Source: Synechococcus sp. BIOS-E4-1
Lineage (GTDB): Bacteria > Cyanobacteriota > Cyanobacteriia > PCC-6307 > Cyanobiaceae
Direction of reading: 5' to 3'
Assembly: GCF_014279995.1 (NCBI RefSeq)
Contig: NZ_CP047935.1
Span: forward strand, 1,385,494 to 1,449,493
Length of the DNA stretch: 64,000 nt
Shown here: piece by piece, positions 33,837 to 41,900 of the stretch
Position numbering within the stretch: the first letter of the stretch is position 1
Layout of the letters: every line of letters starts with the position of its first letter
Notes under the pieces: model-generated
Databases searched by the model: none
Told to the model about the DNA's origin: nothing
What the model saw: the letters and a program-made list of their open reading frames with translations, nothing else
Position numbers and translations under genes: made by a program

Positions 33837-34855
33837 GTCAGCTGGCCGCGGACCAGTCGTGCAAACAACGCCATTGAGTGCCCTGGCCAGCGCTGCTCTT
33901 TCAGCAGCTTTTCCAGTTCGCCCGCACGTTGGAGTGTGAGCTCAAAGGCCTTCTGATGCTGGCTTGGCTCAAGCGTTGAGACATAGACGTGAGCCCTTGC
34001 CTCCGTGTTTGGGACTCCCTCAATCGAGAGGCCGAGACCTCTCCGGAACAGATCGGCATCAAAGTGTCCCAACGCTGCCGTCATCCCCATGGCATCGGCG
34101 ACGATTTCGTCGTACAGATTGATGCGCATCTCACCAACCAGCCTGCGGCAGGCGATATGGGTGAGTTCATGTTCCAGCCTCCAGGTCTGCGACAGGTCCA
34201 GCCAGCGTTCCATTGGTGGCTCACCAGGAATTGTTTCTATCGATAAAGAGGCGTAGGGAGCCCGGTGTAAAAGGAGGATCTGGCATCGTGCCTGCACGCC
34301 TAACGCGCGGATCAAACCCCAGTGGATCAGGCCTGAAATCGCCTGAGCGTGCACAGTGGGTTGAATCGGAACCGCTTCACAGCGGTGGGCCAGACAGCGT
34401 ACGGCCAGCACGAAATCCTCATGGTTGCGAAAGGTCAGCACTGGAACGGCACCGGTCGGATGCTGCGCAATGGTGAGCGTTGTTCCTGACGGGTCACGCA
34501 GGACTGGCGCGAGCTTGAGGTCTGCAGCCTGTGCTTGTTCACCCCGCATCACCAGTCGTTGATAGGCATCGCTGCTGTGTACGTCGATTCCCGGTTGCAG
34601 TAACAGCTGCGGCAGGAGCTGACGGAGATCATCCCAACATCCCGCAGGGTCCCTGTCCGCAAGCCAGCGCTCCCACCACTGTTGCCGGTCATCGGCGGCC
34701 ATCGGCAGATCGGGCCAGATGGCGTCGGCCTCTTTAAATCTCCGGCAATACTCCTCCAGCGTCTGCATGGGCCACCGACTTCGCTGCCCCGTGTCTAGCC
34801 ATGCCGCATCCAAACGCTCTCTCCTGATCTCCTGAGAGCTCAGCGACCCATCCAA
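33788..34855 (-). CDS. putative zinc metallopeptidase-like protein (HExxH)
   Basis: A protein of up to 355 residues. An HExxH motif, HELTH (229-233), lies in TWRLEHELTHIACRRLVGEM, and a second acidic motif YDEIVADAMGM follows at 248-258. This is the spacing and form (E/D-x-x-A-D) seen in gluzincin-type metallopeptidases. No signal peptide is visible, so the enzyme would be cytoplasmic. The start could be 34855, which overlaps the SDR gene by 16 bases, or the ATG at 34768 (MQTLEEYCRRF). Family identity and substrate unknown; the catalytic call is inference from motif. Confidence 0.65.
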   Translation of the reverse strand: MDGSLSSQEIRRERLDAAWLDTGQRSRWPMQTLEEYCRRFKEADAIWPDLPMAADDRQQWWERWLADRDPAGCWDDLRQLLPQLLLQPGIDVHSSDAYQRLVMRGEQAQAADLKLAPVLRDPSGTTLTIAQHPTGAVPVLTFRNHEDFVLAVRCLAHRCEAVPIQPTVHAQAISGLIHWGLIRALGVQARCQILLLHRAPYASLSIETIPGEPPMERWLDLSQTWRLEHELTHIACRRLVGEMRINLYDEIVADAMGMTAALGHFDADLFRRGLGLSIEGVPNTEARAHVYVSTLEPSQHQKAFELTLQRAGELEKLLKEQRWPGHSMALFARLVRGQLTQPLTEAEGAELVSEA

Positions 34856-35607
34856 CCGCCATCCACGACCAGTGTCTCTCCATGCACGTAGCGCGAGGCC
34901 TCACTGGCCAGAAACACCACCGGTCCGCGCAGATCATCAGGTGATCCCAGGCGCCCGGCGGGGATGCGTTCCAGAATCTGCCGCGATCTGAGTGGATCTG
35001 ACTGCAGCGCCTCAGTCATCTCTGTGTCCACGTACCCGGGTGCGATGGCGTTCACTCTCACACCGCGTCCTGCCCATTCATTGGCCAGTGAGCGTGTGAG
35101 GTTGGCCAGGCCCGCTTTGCTGGCGGCATAGCTCGCCACATTCAATCCACCCTGATCGCTGAGCACGGAGGCTGTGGAAATGATGCTTCCCTTGCCGCGA
35201 GCCAGCATCACTGCCCCGATCCTGCGACTGACTCTGAATGCTGCACTGAGGTTGACCTCCAGCACCGTGTCCCAGAGCTCATCGCTGTGCTCCTCCGCCG
35301 GTGATCTGCGCACGATGCCGGCGTTGTTCACCAACACGTCGATGACCGGATGCTGGCTGAGAACCTGGTCCAGAACGAGGTCGACGGTGTGGCGGTCGCT
35401 GAGGTCGCAGCGAAAACCGGAAAATCGACGACCACGCTTACGGATTGCATCTCCCACTTCACTGCTGTCGGGGTTGAGCGATGCGCTGATGCCAACAATG
35501 TCCGCTCCTGCTTCGGCCAGTGCATCCGCCATGGCCTGGCCGATCCCACGCCGGCAGCCCGTCACCAGTACCACCTGACCATCAAGCCTGAACAGCGAAT
35601 CCTGCAT
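34840..35607 (-). CDS. SDR family oxidoreductase (2-deoxy-D-gluconate 3-dehydrogenase-like)
   Basis: A 255-residue classical short-chain dehydrogenase. The cofactor loop is TGCRRGIGQAMADALAEAGA, the structural motif NNAGIV, and the catalytic residues are Ser in STASVLSDQGG plus YAASK. The later motifs NAIAPGYVDTEMT and VVFLASEASRYVHGETLVVDGG complete the fold. The C-terminal region and TGCRRGIG resemble KduD-type enzymes. Its stop overlaps the start of the HExxH gene, so the two are probably one transcription unit. Confidence 0.88.
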   Translation of the reverse strand: MQDSLFRLDGQVVLVTGCRRGIGQAMADALAEAGADIVGISASLNPDSSEVGDAIRKRGRRFSGFRCDLSDRHTVDLVLDQVLSQHPVIDVLVNNAGIVRRSPAEEHSDELWDTVLEVNLSAAFRVSRRIGAVMLARGKGSIISTASVLSDQGGLNVASYAASKAGLANLTRSLANEWAGRGVRVNAIAPGYVDTEMTEALQSDPLRSRQILERIPAGRLGSPDDLRGPVVFLASEASRYVHGETLVVDGGWMGR

Positions 35608-35704
35608 TGTTCTGCCGGTCCCTCAATCCCCATTCTCGAGCTTTCAGGCACTGTGCAGTGGCCCAGGTCGGAGCCATGATCAACAAGCTCGTTTCCCGTG
35701 TCCG

Positions 35705-35962
35705 ATGTCTGAATTCTTTGAAGCGTTCTGGCATGGGGAGGGCATTGGCGATGGCGGAGATTTGGAGGAGGCGTTGCAGGCCTATGTGTCCGTTAAACCG
35801 GATGACAACGACTGGATTGCGGCCTGTGCCGTGAAGGAGGCTGCTCCCCGGATTGAGCGGTTTTCGTCGTTTGAGGCCTACCTCGATAACAAGGATCCTC
35901 TGGAGGTGATCGAGGTCTCACCACAGATGATTGTGGTGGCGATTGAACAGCTGCCTGTCTGA
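35705..35962 (+). CDS. hypothetical protein
   Basis: An 85-residue acidic soluble protein, MSEFFEAFWHGEGIGDGGDL at the N terminus and VIEVSPQMIVVAIEQLPV at the end. The stop overlaps the next start as ATGA-like TGATG, indicating translational coupling. No family was recognised. Confidence 0.65.
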   Translation: MSEFFEAFWHGEGIGDGGDLEEALQAYVSVKPDDNDWIAACAVKEAAPRIERFSSFEAYLDNKDPLEVIEVSPQMIVVAIEQLPV

Positions 35963-36258
35963 TGTCCCATCCTTCAGTTGATTTTGCGGCCAGCGCTCCA
36001 GTGAACGACCTCTGGCCTGCTCTTGTGGAGCGACTCGGACTGGAGCGTTCGCAGCGTGCAGTTCGCCAGGCTTTGGATCTTCAGGCCATGCAGGGCAGTG
36101 CTGCAACGTTGCCGGTGTTGTTCTGCGAGACCTGTGGCCTGGCCCTTGCCAGCACTGATTTGCTGCGCGAGCAAACTGGATTGAATGGCCATGGCGATAA
36201 TTTTGTGCTCTTGTTTTCCTCCAGATCCAATGCAGTGCAGTTGGTCTGCCCTGTCTGA
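35962..36258 (+). CDS. hypothetical protein with a CxxC motif
   Basis: A 98-residue protein. It contains LPVLFCETCGLALASTDLL, with a CxxC pair that may bind metal or act in redox, and ends AVQLVCPV. Its start overlaps the upstream stop by one base, so the pair is likely co-translated. No known family was recognised. Confidence 0.6.
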   Translation: MSHPSVDFAASAPVNDLWPALVERLGLERSQRAVRQALDLQAMQGSAATLPVLFCETCGLALASTDLLREQTGLNGHGDNFVLLFSSRSNAVQLVCPV

Positions 36259-36387
36259 GCAGACGCTGGCAACATTTTGAAAACCAGTGGCGCCTTTCCC
36301 GGTCTTGGTGAATGGTTAGGGGTCACGGATATCACTGGCGATCTGGGCTTGATTGAGCCACTAAGGAGGTGAGTCGATGTCCACGTG

Positions 36388-36519
36388 ATGGCACGCAAAA
36401 TTCAGCTTCCACTGTCGAAAAGCTCCAGCTCCAGCACCGCGGCCTGGGCTGCAATGACCTTCGCCTGTATTACAGCACTGGCGGTCTGGGGGTTGGCGAA
36501 TGCTTATCCCCACCTTTGA
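36388..36519 (+). CDS. small single-pass membrane protein
   Basis: A 43-residue peptide, MARKIQLPLSKSSSSSTAAW then AAMTFACITALAVWGLANAY, with one transmembrane segment at about residues 20-38. A strong Shine-Dalgarno (TAAGGAGGTGA) ends at 36372, but the nearest ATG (36377) opens only MST and a stop, TGATG, that overlaps this start. The short upstream frame may couple or regulate translation. Confidence 0.5.
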   Translation: MARKIQLPLSKSSSSSTAAWAAMTFACITALAVWGLANAYPHL

Positions 36520-36743
36520 ACACTGAGCTTCTGACTAGAGCAGCTTCTGTGCTGAACAGCTGAGACCCCTTCCCTGAGATGTTGGATGCGTTTTGTATCC
36601 ATTTGAACGACTAAACCATTGGCGTTTGTTCTATAAGAAGTCTGTAGCAACAGCTACCAACAACGTTCACCTCTTGCTTCAGAGAGGCGCAGTTCGATTC
36701 AGGCCAAGGAACGGGGACCTGAACTTGCTTCGAGGAACCATTC

Positions 36744-36914
36744 ATGACAGCTCTTATCTACAGAGGTCAGACCTACACCCCTCATCACACTGCTGTTCCA
36801 AAGCAGAGTGTTGAACTCACCTACCGGCGCGAGCACTACAACGCCCGTCGCAGGCAGGCAGCGCGGGACCTTCATCCCAAGCTTGCCTATCGCGGTGTTT
36901 CCTACGCCAGGTAA
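36744..36914 (+). CDS. DUF4278 domain-containing protein
   Basis: A 56-residue protein starting MTALIYRGQTYTPHHTAVPK, with the family repeat element LxYRGxxY at both ends (LIYRGQTYTP and LAYRGVSYAR) and an Arg-rich middle (TYRREHYNARRRQAARDLH). This is the pattern of DUF4278, found in cyanobacteria, function unknown. GAGGAA precedes the ATG by about eight bases. A good terminator follows. Confidence 0.72.
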   Translation: MTALIYRGQTYTPHHTAVPKQSVELTYRREHYNARRRQAARDLHPKLAYRGVSYAR

Positions 36915-36936
36915 TCCAACATCGCTTTGGTATGTG

Positions 36937-36962
36937 GCCTCGCCTCGGCGAGGCTTTTTTTG
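36937..36962 (+). terminator. rho-independent terminator after the DUF4278 gene
   Basis: GCCTCGCC, TC loop, GGCGAGGC, then seven or more T. Confidence 0.88.
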
Positions 36963-37750
36963 TCGAAGTCTGATGTCACAACGCGGGTTGGTCCACAAAG
37001 AGGAAGGCCGCCCTTCCCGCTGGAAAGACGGCCTAACTCGCTCGTTTGTGCATTGTTCAACCCTTCGCTTGTGGAGATAGGAAGGGGTCGAAGCTTCTGG
37101 CTAGAGGCGCCCTGGGGCCATCGCTCTAGGTGTCGGGTTGTTTCCTTCTGGGGCACCTCAGGCGGTGCAAACGAAGCGGCGATTGGCGTGACGTCTCTGA
37201 TGTGTACCTAACCAATCGACCAACCCAGGTCATTGTTGAAACTGTTGGAGCAGGGGCCAGAAGTCAGTCTGCTTCTTCGATCTGCTCAGGTGGAGTATCG
37301 ACCATGTTTGGTTCCTCCGGTTGCGTGGCCTTACTATCCACCCGCTGTGGTGCTTTGGGCATCAGTCGAATCGCGCATTGCCTTCGCTGAGAAAAGCTTC
37401 AATAGTGGGAATGGCGTGCCCTGATTCGGAAGCAGGCGAGATCCGAGACAGCTTTGATCAACAGCAATCAAGCTGCTTGCCAGGGCAAGGCTTGCATTCT
37501 CGGCCAAGGCATCTGCTGCTGAGATCCTGATCATTCGCGGTTATCGCACCCTTGATATCTGCCCGTTATCCGTTGGGGAGAGGTCCGACTGGCCTGGATC
37601 GAAAATTGTGAGCTGAGGTGGTCGCGACTCCAGATGCAGCGTGCCAATGAAGCGTTCGACAGGCTGCTCGCCATGGACGCCAGCCGCCATGCGCAGCTGC
37701 AAGCCCTTTTGTCCATCAGTGCTCCTGTGCGCTGATGACGGTCTTTGCAA
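36963..37750. other. region without a secure gene
   Basis: About 800 bases. A hairpin pairs AGGCCG at 37005 with CGGCCT at 37029, without a T-run. A weak plus-strand frame at 37233-37424 ends VESRIAFAEKSFNSGNGVP. A 33-codon frame at 37634-37735 (MQRANEAFDRLLAMDASRHA) could be the end of a decayed gene, since the frame is open upstream as RWGEVRLAWIENCELRW without a start. None is called. Confidence 0.45.
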
Positions 37751-37756
37751 GGACAA

Positions 37757-37793
37757 ACAAAAAACCCCACTCGATCGGGCGGGGCCTGGTTTA
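37757..37793 (-). terminator. terminator of the metallothionein gene
   Basis: Read leftward: CCCCG and GTGGGG around CCCGATCGA, followed by TTTTTTG. It lies about 25 bases after the metallothionein stop. Confidence 0.8.
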
Positions 37794-37814
37794 TTCAAAG
37801 CGTGTGGTCAGAAA

Positions 37815-37973
37815 TCAGCAGCACTCGCAGCTGCTGCAGCACTGATCCCCTCCGGCATGTCCATCAGCGCAAGGCTGAGAGCAAAACAGCTTGCCGTCTT
37901 TTTCGACAGCTGTTTGGGGAGCAATCGTGCAATCGCAGGGCTCACAGGCGCAGGTTGGGGTTGGGATCGACAT
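37815..37973 (-). CDS. bacterial metallothionein (SmtA/BmtA type)
   Basis: A 52-residue Cys-rich protein, MSIPTPTCACEPCDCTIAPQ at the N terminus and DQCCSSCECC at the C terminus. In the middle FCSQPCADGH carries a Cys pair and a His. The clusters CACEPCDC and CCSSCECC are the metal-thiolate ligands of cyanobacterial zinc metallothioneins, which bind Zn and Cd in the cytoplasm. The zinc-finger-like middle FCSxPCADGH is typical of SmtA. It has its own terminator. It is easily missed because longer frames overlap it in other phases. Confidence 0.9.
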   Translation of the reverse strand: MSIPTPTCACEPCDCTIAPQTAVEKDGKLFCSQPCADGHAGGDQCCSSCECC

Positions 37974-38208
37974 AAGCAGTCCTCTTTAGTCAATCCTTTC
38001 TACGACGGGTTGTGTCCGGACTCATCCCCCAAATGGGTGCTCGTCTCCAGTCCATCACCTCAGTGCAGTGGCCATTCACCCGCTTGCCAGGGCTCTGGCT
38101 CTTCAGCAAGTTCAGGATTTTTACTGATCGCCAGGATGCACGATCGCTCGCTGGGGGGATGTGTTCTGCGTCTGGATCAAAGAGTCTTGCTCCAACTTGT
38201 TTCGATGA

Positions 38209-38613
38209 ATGGTCTGTCTGCGTCGGGTTGTCGTTGGTTCTGCTGTTGGCGGGCTGTTTGCTGCAGCTGCGCTTTCAGCAATGGAAGGATGGATCAACTT
38301 TGCCAAGGCCGATCAGGTCTATCTGCGCTGCGATGTGTCTGGAGTGAACCGAACTTTCTGGGAGATCACCCTCGACGAGGAGGCTGGTAAAGCATGGACT
38401 TACCAGCCTTCATTCCTGAGCAGCACTGAATATCCAGCTGAATTCACCAGCGCAAAAGTTCGTTTTGGCAAGGAGCTGCCCCACACAGGGTCATACCTTT
38501 TCAATGTCTTGGACCGTTCAACCGGAGCACTCACCAGTGATATCCCCGGGTTGGGAGCACCTCCTGTGACCGGAACCTGTGAAATTCTCGCCAACTCAAC
38601 TCCCTCTGCTTGA
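38209..38613 (+). CDS. secreted hypothetical protein
   Basis: A 134-residue protein. The N terminus MVCLRRVVVGSAVGGLFAAA then ALSAMEGWINFAKADQ is a signal peptide or anchor with a likely cleavage near FAKA. The mature part is beta-rich (VYLRCDVSGVNRTFWEITLD) with Cys in YLRCDV and GTCEIL that might pair in the periplasm. No family was recognised. Confidence 0.6.
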   Translation: MVCLRRVVVGSAVGGLFAAAALSAMEGWINFAKADQVYLRCDVSGVNRTFWEITLDEEAGKAWTYQPSFLSSTEYPAEFTSAKVRFGKELPHTGSYLFNVLDRSTGALTSDIPGLGAPPVTGTCEILANSTPSA

Positions 38614-39185
38614 ACTGATGAATCCCTCTTTCGGGTGATGTGTTGTTGCTCAACTCGGGTGACATTGGAGATGCCCACCTCTGAAGCGCAGTGTTGTCGA
38701 CAGTCTCACCAGCTCGCTGAATGAACAGGGTTCTGTCGACCACTGCCTGCACCAGGTTGTTGATCTTTTAGCGCCCGATCCAGGCTCTGCGCTGACGCCA
38801 GGCCTTCTGTGAAGAGAAGAGTGGTCTCTTCTGGCCAACGCTTGAATCAGCTTTCACCGTGATCATTTAGGGCTGTTGTTGGGACCCCTCTTGATGATTG
38901 CTCAGCAGTAGCGCTGGTCAGTCCGGCAGAGTTTCTGGTTGGCGTGCCAGGCTGGCCACGATTCTTCAGGCCTTGGACGCTTGTACATCAATTTCAGTGG
39001 CCACAAAGCGAGGGTCAGAAGCGTCTGCATGCAGATCATCGCGAGCCACTCGGAAAGATGAATCAAGACATCTGAAGAACGACCTGAAGATGGATTGCTG
39101 AAGAGTTCGGTCATGCTCAACGTACCGATGCTTCAGTCGTAGCTCATGGACCGTCGAAGAGCATCGGGAATTCAACCCATTGGGG
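38614..39185. other. region without a supported gene
   Basis: About 570 bases between two opposed genes. Overlapping frames on both strands around 38900-39170 exclude one another and none shows a ribosome site or family pattern. One minus-strand frame (38902-39120) has a hydrophobic middle (LAMICMQTLLTLALWPLK) but is not convincing. Confidence 0.45.
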
Positions 39186-39368
39186 TCAACTGAACAGACC
39201 CAACACCTGATCGAGGATTCCTTTGCCGGTCACTGCTTCAACGGTGACCCCGATGGCCAACCCCAGCATGGCCATGCGTCCATTCAGGCGTTCGGTGTAG
39301 AGATTGACAGGGTCAGCAGTCGTCTGCCGGGGCCCTAGAGGTGAATTCGTGAACTGCAAAAGAGACAA
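39186..39368 (-). CDS. hli: high-light-inducible protein (Hli/Scp, chlorophyll a/b-binding family)
   Basis: A 60-residue protein with one transmembrane helix carrying the chlorophyll-binding signature ERLNGRMAMLGLAIGVTVEA (residues 26-45) and an N-terminal TNSPLGPRQTTAD stretch. Hli proteins bind chlorophyll and carotenoid at photosystem II assembly sites and are induced by light stress. The start is uncertain: the frame begins at TTG 39368, and no ATG is available upstream. Confidence 0.9.
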   Translation of the reverse strand: MSLLQFTNSPLGPRQTTADPVNLYTERLNGRMAMLGLAIGVTVEAVTGKGILDQVLGLFS

Positions 39369-39465
39369 TCAAATAATTATTGAGAAAACCTTAAGGGCGT
39401 GCATCTGTTGTTGGTTGTGCCAAAAGCGCGTGCCGTGTCATTTGTGCTGACATCTTCGAATCAGG

Positions 39466-40050
39466 TTGAACAAGACATCTGTCTCTGGATACAGACCCCG
39501 TTGTCCAAGGCTTGTTCAAGCTTGGCTTGGCTTGAGCGGTCAAACTCGTTGCCGTGATGCTGATTCACCCTTCTTGAACGTTCTTTTCCGCAGGCGTCAG
39601 CTGCTGGTTGTGATCGTGTCGATTCTCTTTGCCGGTGTCAATCCGTCTCATGCGCAGGAACAGGAGCGTCGTATTCAGGCTGTGATGCGTTGCCAAAAGC
39701 TTGAAGAGCGTTTCACTCCTGGGCGCGACCTGGGGGCGCAAACCGTTTTCAAGATGGGTGCTGGAAGTCAGTTGACATCCATTGTTCGCCAACGTCTGGA
39801 GGTGGCCGCGACACGTGCGATCGGTCAGCTTTTCAGCTGGAATGAGGTTGAGCAGGATTACATCAAGGTGTATGCCGAGACTTGCAGCCCGGATCAGCTC
39901 GATTTCATTTTTGAGCTCTGCCGGCACCCCCACTATCAGCAGCTAATGCAGCTCGAGATTCTGATGACCAAGGATACTCTCGCTTTGAACGAAAACTATA
40001 TTTTCCAAATCCAGCAAGCCGCTTTAAAAGCTGTTCAGGACGTTCTGTAA
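39466..40050 (+). CDS. secreted hypothetical protein, DUF2059-like C terminus
   Basis: The frame has up to 194 codons from a TTG. A signal peptide is found internally (FRRRQLLVVIVSILFAGVNP, cleavage near SHA), so the functional start is probably the TTG at about 39574. The mature protein is helical (FSWNEVEQDYIKVYAETCSP then LDFIFELCRHPHYQQLMQLE), an arrangement like DUF2059 proteins. Two Cys could pair. Function unknown. Confidence 0.6.
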   Translation: MNKTSVSGYRPRCPRLVQAWLGLSGQTRCRDADSPFLNVLFRRRQLLVVIVSILFAGVNPSHAQEQERRIQAVMRCQKLEERFTPGRDLGAQTVFKMGAGSQLTSIVRQRLEVAATRAIGQLFSWNEVEQDYIKVYAETCSPDQLDFIFELCRHPHYQQLMQLEILMTKDTLALNENYIFQIQQAALKAVQDVL

Positions 40051-40170
40051 GGCTATGTTGGTGGGTTTTTAAATGCAAATATAATCTTTTCTTGACTGTT
40101 TAATCTCTCTCTTAATGGCCAGATCTGTTGTTCTGTAGACGAGAACTACCCGTCAGGATTGCTGAGTTGA

Positions 40171-40395
40171 TCACTTTTTGATGGCGTTGTGAAGGGTTAT
40201 GGCTTGTGTCTGTGTCAAAGAGTTGATCGAAACCTGATCAGACTTGCAATTCAGGTCTTTGTCGATCTCATAGAGCAGTGCGAAAGCAAACACCACCACT
40301 GCACCACCCAGAAAGATCCAGGTTTGCCTCCAGGAGTGCTTTTCGCTGAATTGTTCGATATGGATCCAGGAGTCAGTGGTGTCGCTGTCATTCAT
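40171..40395 (-). CDS. small membrane-anchored hypothetical protein
   Basis: A 74-residue frame, MNDSDTTDSWIHIEQFSEKH, with one transmembrane segment at about residues 26-43 (WIFLGGAVVVFAFALLYEI) and a hydrophilic C terminus. No family was recognised. The start ATG at 40395 is well placed. Confidence 0.5.
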   Translation of the reverse strand: MNDSDTTDSWIHIEQFSEKHSWRQTWIFLGGAVVVFAFALLYEIDKDLNCKSDQVSINSLTQTQAITLHNAIKK

Positions 40396-40913
40396 GCCGC
40401 CACGTGTCCTGGTTCAATCATGGCTCCAGTGCGTGTTGATGGCATCTGAAGGGCTGATGTTTTGAGCCCTTCGGATGCCAGCGATTTGAAGCTGAGTGGT
40501 CGTCCTTCAGCTGTTGGAGTGAGGTGTTCCGCGTGTTCCCGGATACACGGGACGGGCCAGGAGCGTCAGGGGTTTTGGCGCTTCGGCTTTCTTCTGTTGC
40601 GTTGCGTTCTTGTCGATTGACGGCATAGCACCAAAAGCGGTTCTTTCCGGTGTAACCCAGGTCGGCCCCTCCGTGCACTTCGACTCAGCAGCAAATCAGA
40701 CCTGTTTTCTGCGGTTTTCTCGCAGAACAGTCGGCGGCTGATTGCTGGAGTGGCGCGAACCGACGTGATCAATTCAGATGGGCTTGATCACCAGATGCCT
40801 CTGAATCGATGCCGAGGAGCGCATGACCGGCTCCGCTCAGTGGTGTGGACCCATCAAAAAAGGGAGGTCTGATTGTCCAGCCTCCCCCAGGATCAGCATT
40901 GTCTCGGGAGCGT
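40396..40913. other. region with a large inverted repeat and a doubtful frame
   Basis: A perfect-looking inverted repeat lies at 40441-40479 (listed separately). A GTG-started minus-strand frame, 40418-40678, begins MHGGADLGYTGKNRFWCYAV, which looks protein-like, but its last third runs through the inverted repeat. It is possible but unproven. No other feature. Confidence 0.35.
40441..40479. repeat. large inverted repeat (hairpin)
   Basis: GGCATC, T, GAAGGGCT, nine to ten bases of loop, AGCCCTTC, G, GATGCC: 14 paired positions with one mismatch. No T-run follows on either side, so it is a terminator only by likeness. It lies about 45 bases upstream of the membrane-protein start at 40395. Confidence 0.7.
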
Positions 40914-41078
40914 TCAGGCCACTGAGATGCTGTAGGGAGCTGCCGGATAGCTTGTCGGCATCGGGTCAATGCCGCCGTTGGCCATTGCTTTTGCACGTCG
41001 ATACATCTGGCTGTCAGTGGCGCCTTGCTTTTCCATGGCCGCAGCGATCACGGCCCAGTTGCGGATTTCGTAAGTCAT
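40914..41078 (-). CDS. small hypothetical protein
   Basis: A 54-residue protein, MTYEIRNWAVIAAAMEKQGA then TDSQMYRRAKAMANGGIDPM. The inner ATG at 41078 is chosen because the upstream extension (MRISRSRTTTGFSDGF) reads like untranslated sequence. Helical, soluble; no named family. Confidence 0.55.
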   Translation of the reverse strand: MTYEIRNWAVIAAAMEKQGATDSQMYRRAKAMANGGIDPMPTSYPAAPYSISVA

Positions 41079-41274
41079 CAGAACCAGCAGTTGAAGAACA
41101 TCGAAACCATCGCTAAATCCGGTTGTTGTCCGTGATCGAGATATCCGCACAGTTGCGGCTCGCGAACAGATCAGCTGCTGTCTAACGTTCCCGCGAAAAG
41201 TGGATACTGTTGCTGCTGCTACGTCAAGGCGGCATGAAAACTTGTAATAATTTCTTCATCCCTTCGTGTTTCCC

Positions 41275-41457
41275 ATGAACGAGCCTGTCGCCACCTTCTC
41301 GTACGACTTGAACGCTCTGCGGTTGGAATACAAGACCACCTGTGATGCGTTGCGCAACTGGCCCGGAGGTGATCCCAATGAGCAGGATTTTCTTGAATGC
41401 AAGAAGCAGGAGATTTTCCGAGCTCTGGCTGAGCAATCTCTCCAGCTCACGGCTTAA
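41275..41457 (+). CDS. small hypothetical protein
   Basis: A 60-residue protein, MNEPVATFSYDLNALRLEYK, with a helical, charged body and the end EIFRALAEQSLQLTA. The ATG at 41275 is chosen over a GTG three codons earlier. No family was recognised; the regular helical pattern supports coding. Confidence 0.6.
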   Translation: MNEPVATFSYDLNALRLEYKTTCDALRNWPGGDPNEQDFLECKKQEIFRALAEQSLQLTA

Positions 41458-41900
41458 ACGCTTCGCTGTTGCTTCTCCTGCCTGAGTTGGGCCGTCCCTC
41501 GCGTTAGCAAAGCATCCAACGCGTTCGCTTACCTGTTGTTCAACCCATCATTTGAAATCAAGCCAGGGGATTCAAGTTTCTGGCAATATGCACTCTTGTT
41601 TTATTCTCCAATGTTTGGATTGTGATCTGCACGATCACTAATGACGCTATTCAATCAGCGTTGGCAGTCGTGGACATCTTCATTTTTGTTGTCTTTTTTC
41701 AGCCGTTGATCTGTTGTGACAACGGTGAAATCGCGCATGGCACCCGGAGGCATTTCACCGAGTTTGCACATCCTTCGCTTCTGTCTGGCTCCCCGTCCCC
41801 AGAGAATGATGATTCCCGTCGTTTGTTGATGCACCCAAACGACAACGTTGTCTCTGGCCCGTTTTGTGATCAGTTTGATAACTGCGGTGGGGACTGAGCC
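41458..41900. other. region without a supported gene
   Basis: About 440 bases between a small gene and the broken MFS transporter. A 91-codon frame at 41622-41897 starts hydrophobic but lacks a ribosome site and pattern. Nothing else was recognised. Confidence 0.45.

Noticed and set aside
36660-36730. GTTCGATTC resembling a tRNA T-loop
   Set aside because: No matching acceptor, D or anticodon stems could be found around it.
37808-37993. 61-codon minus-strand frame
   Set aside because: It overlaps the metallothionein in another phase; the Cys pattern and terminator support the metallothionein.
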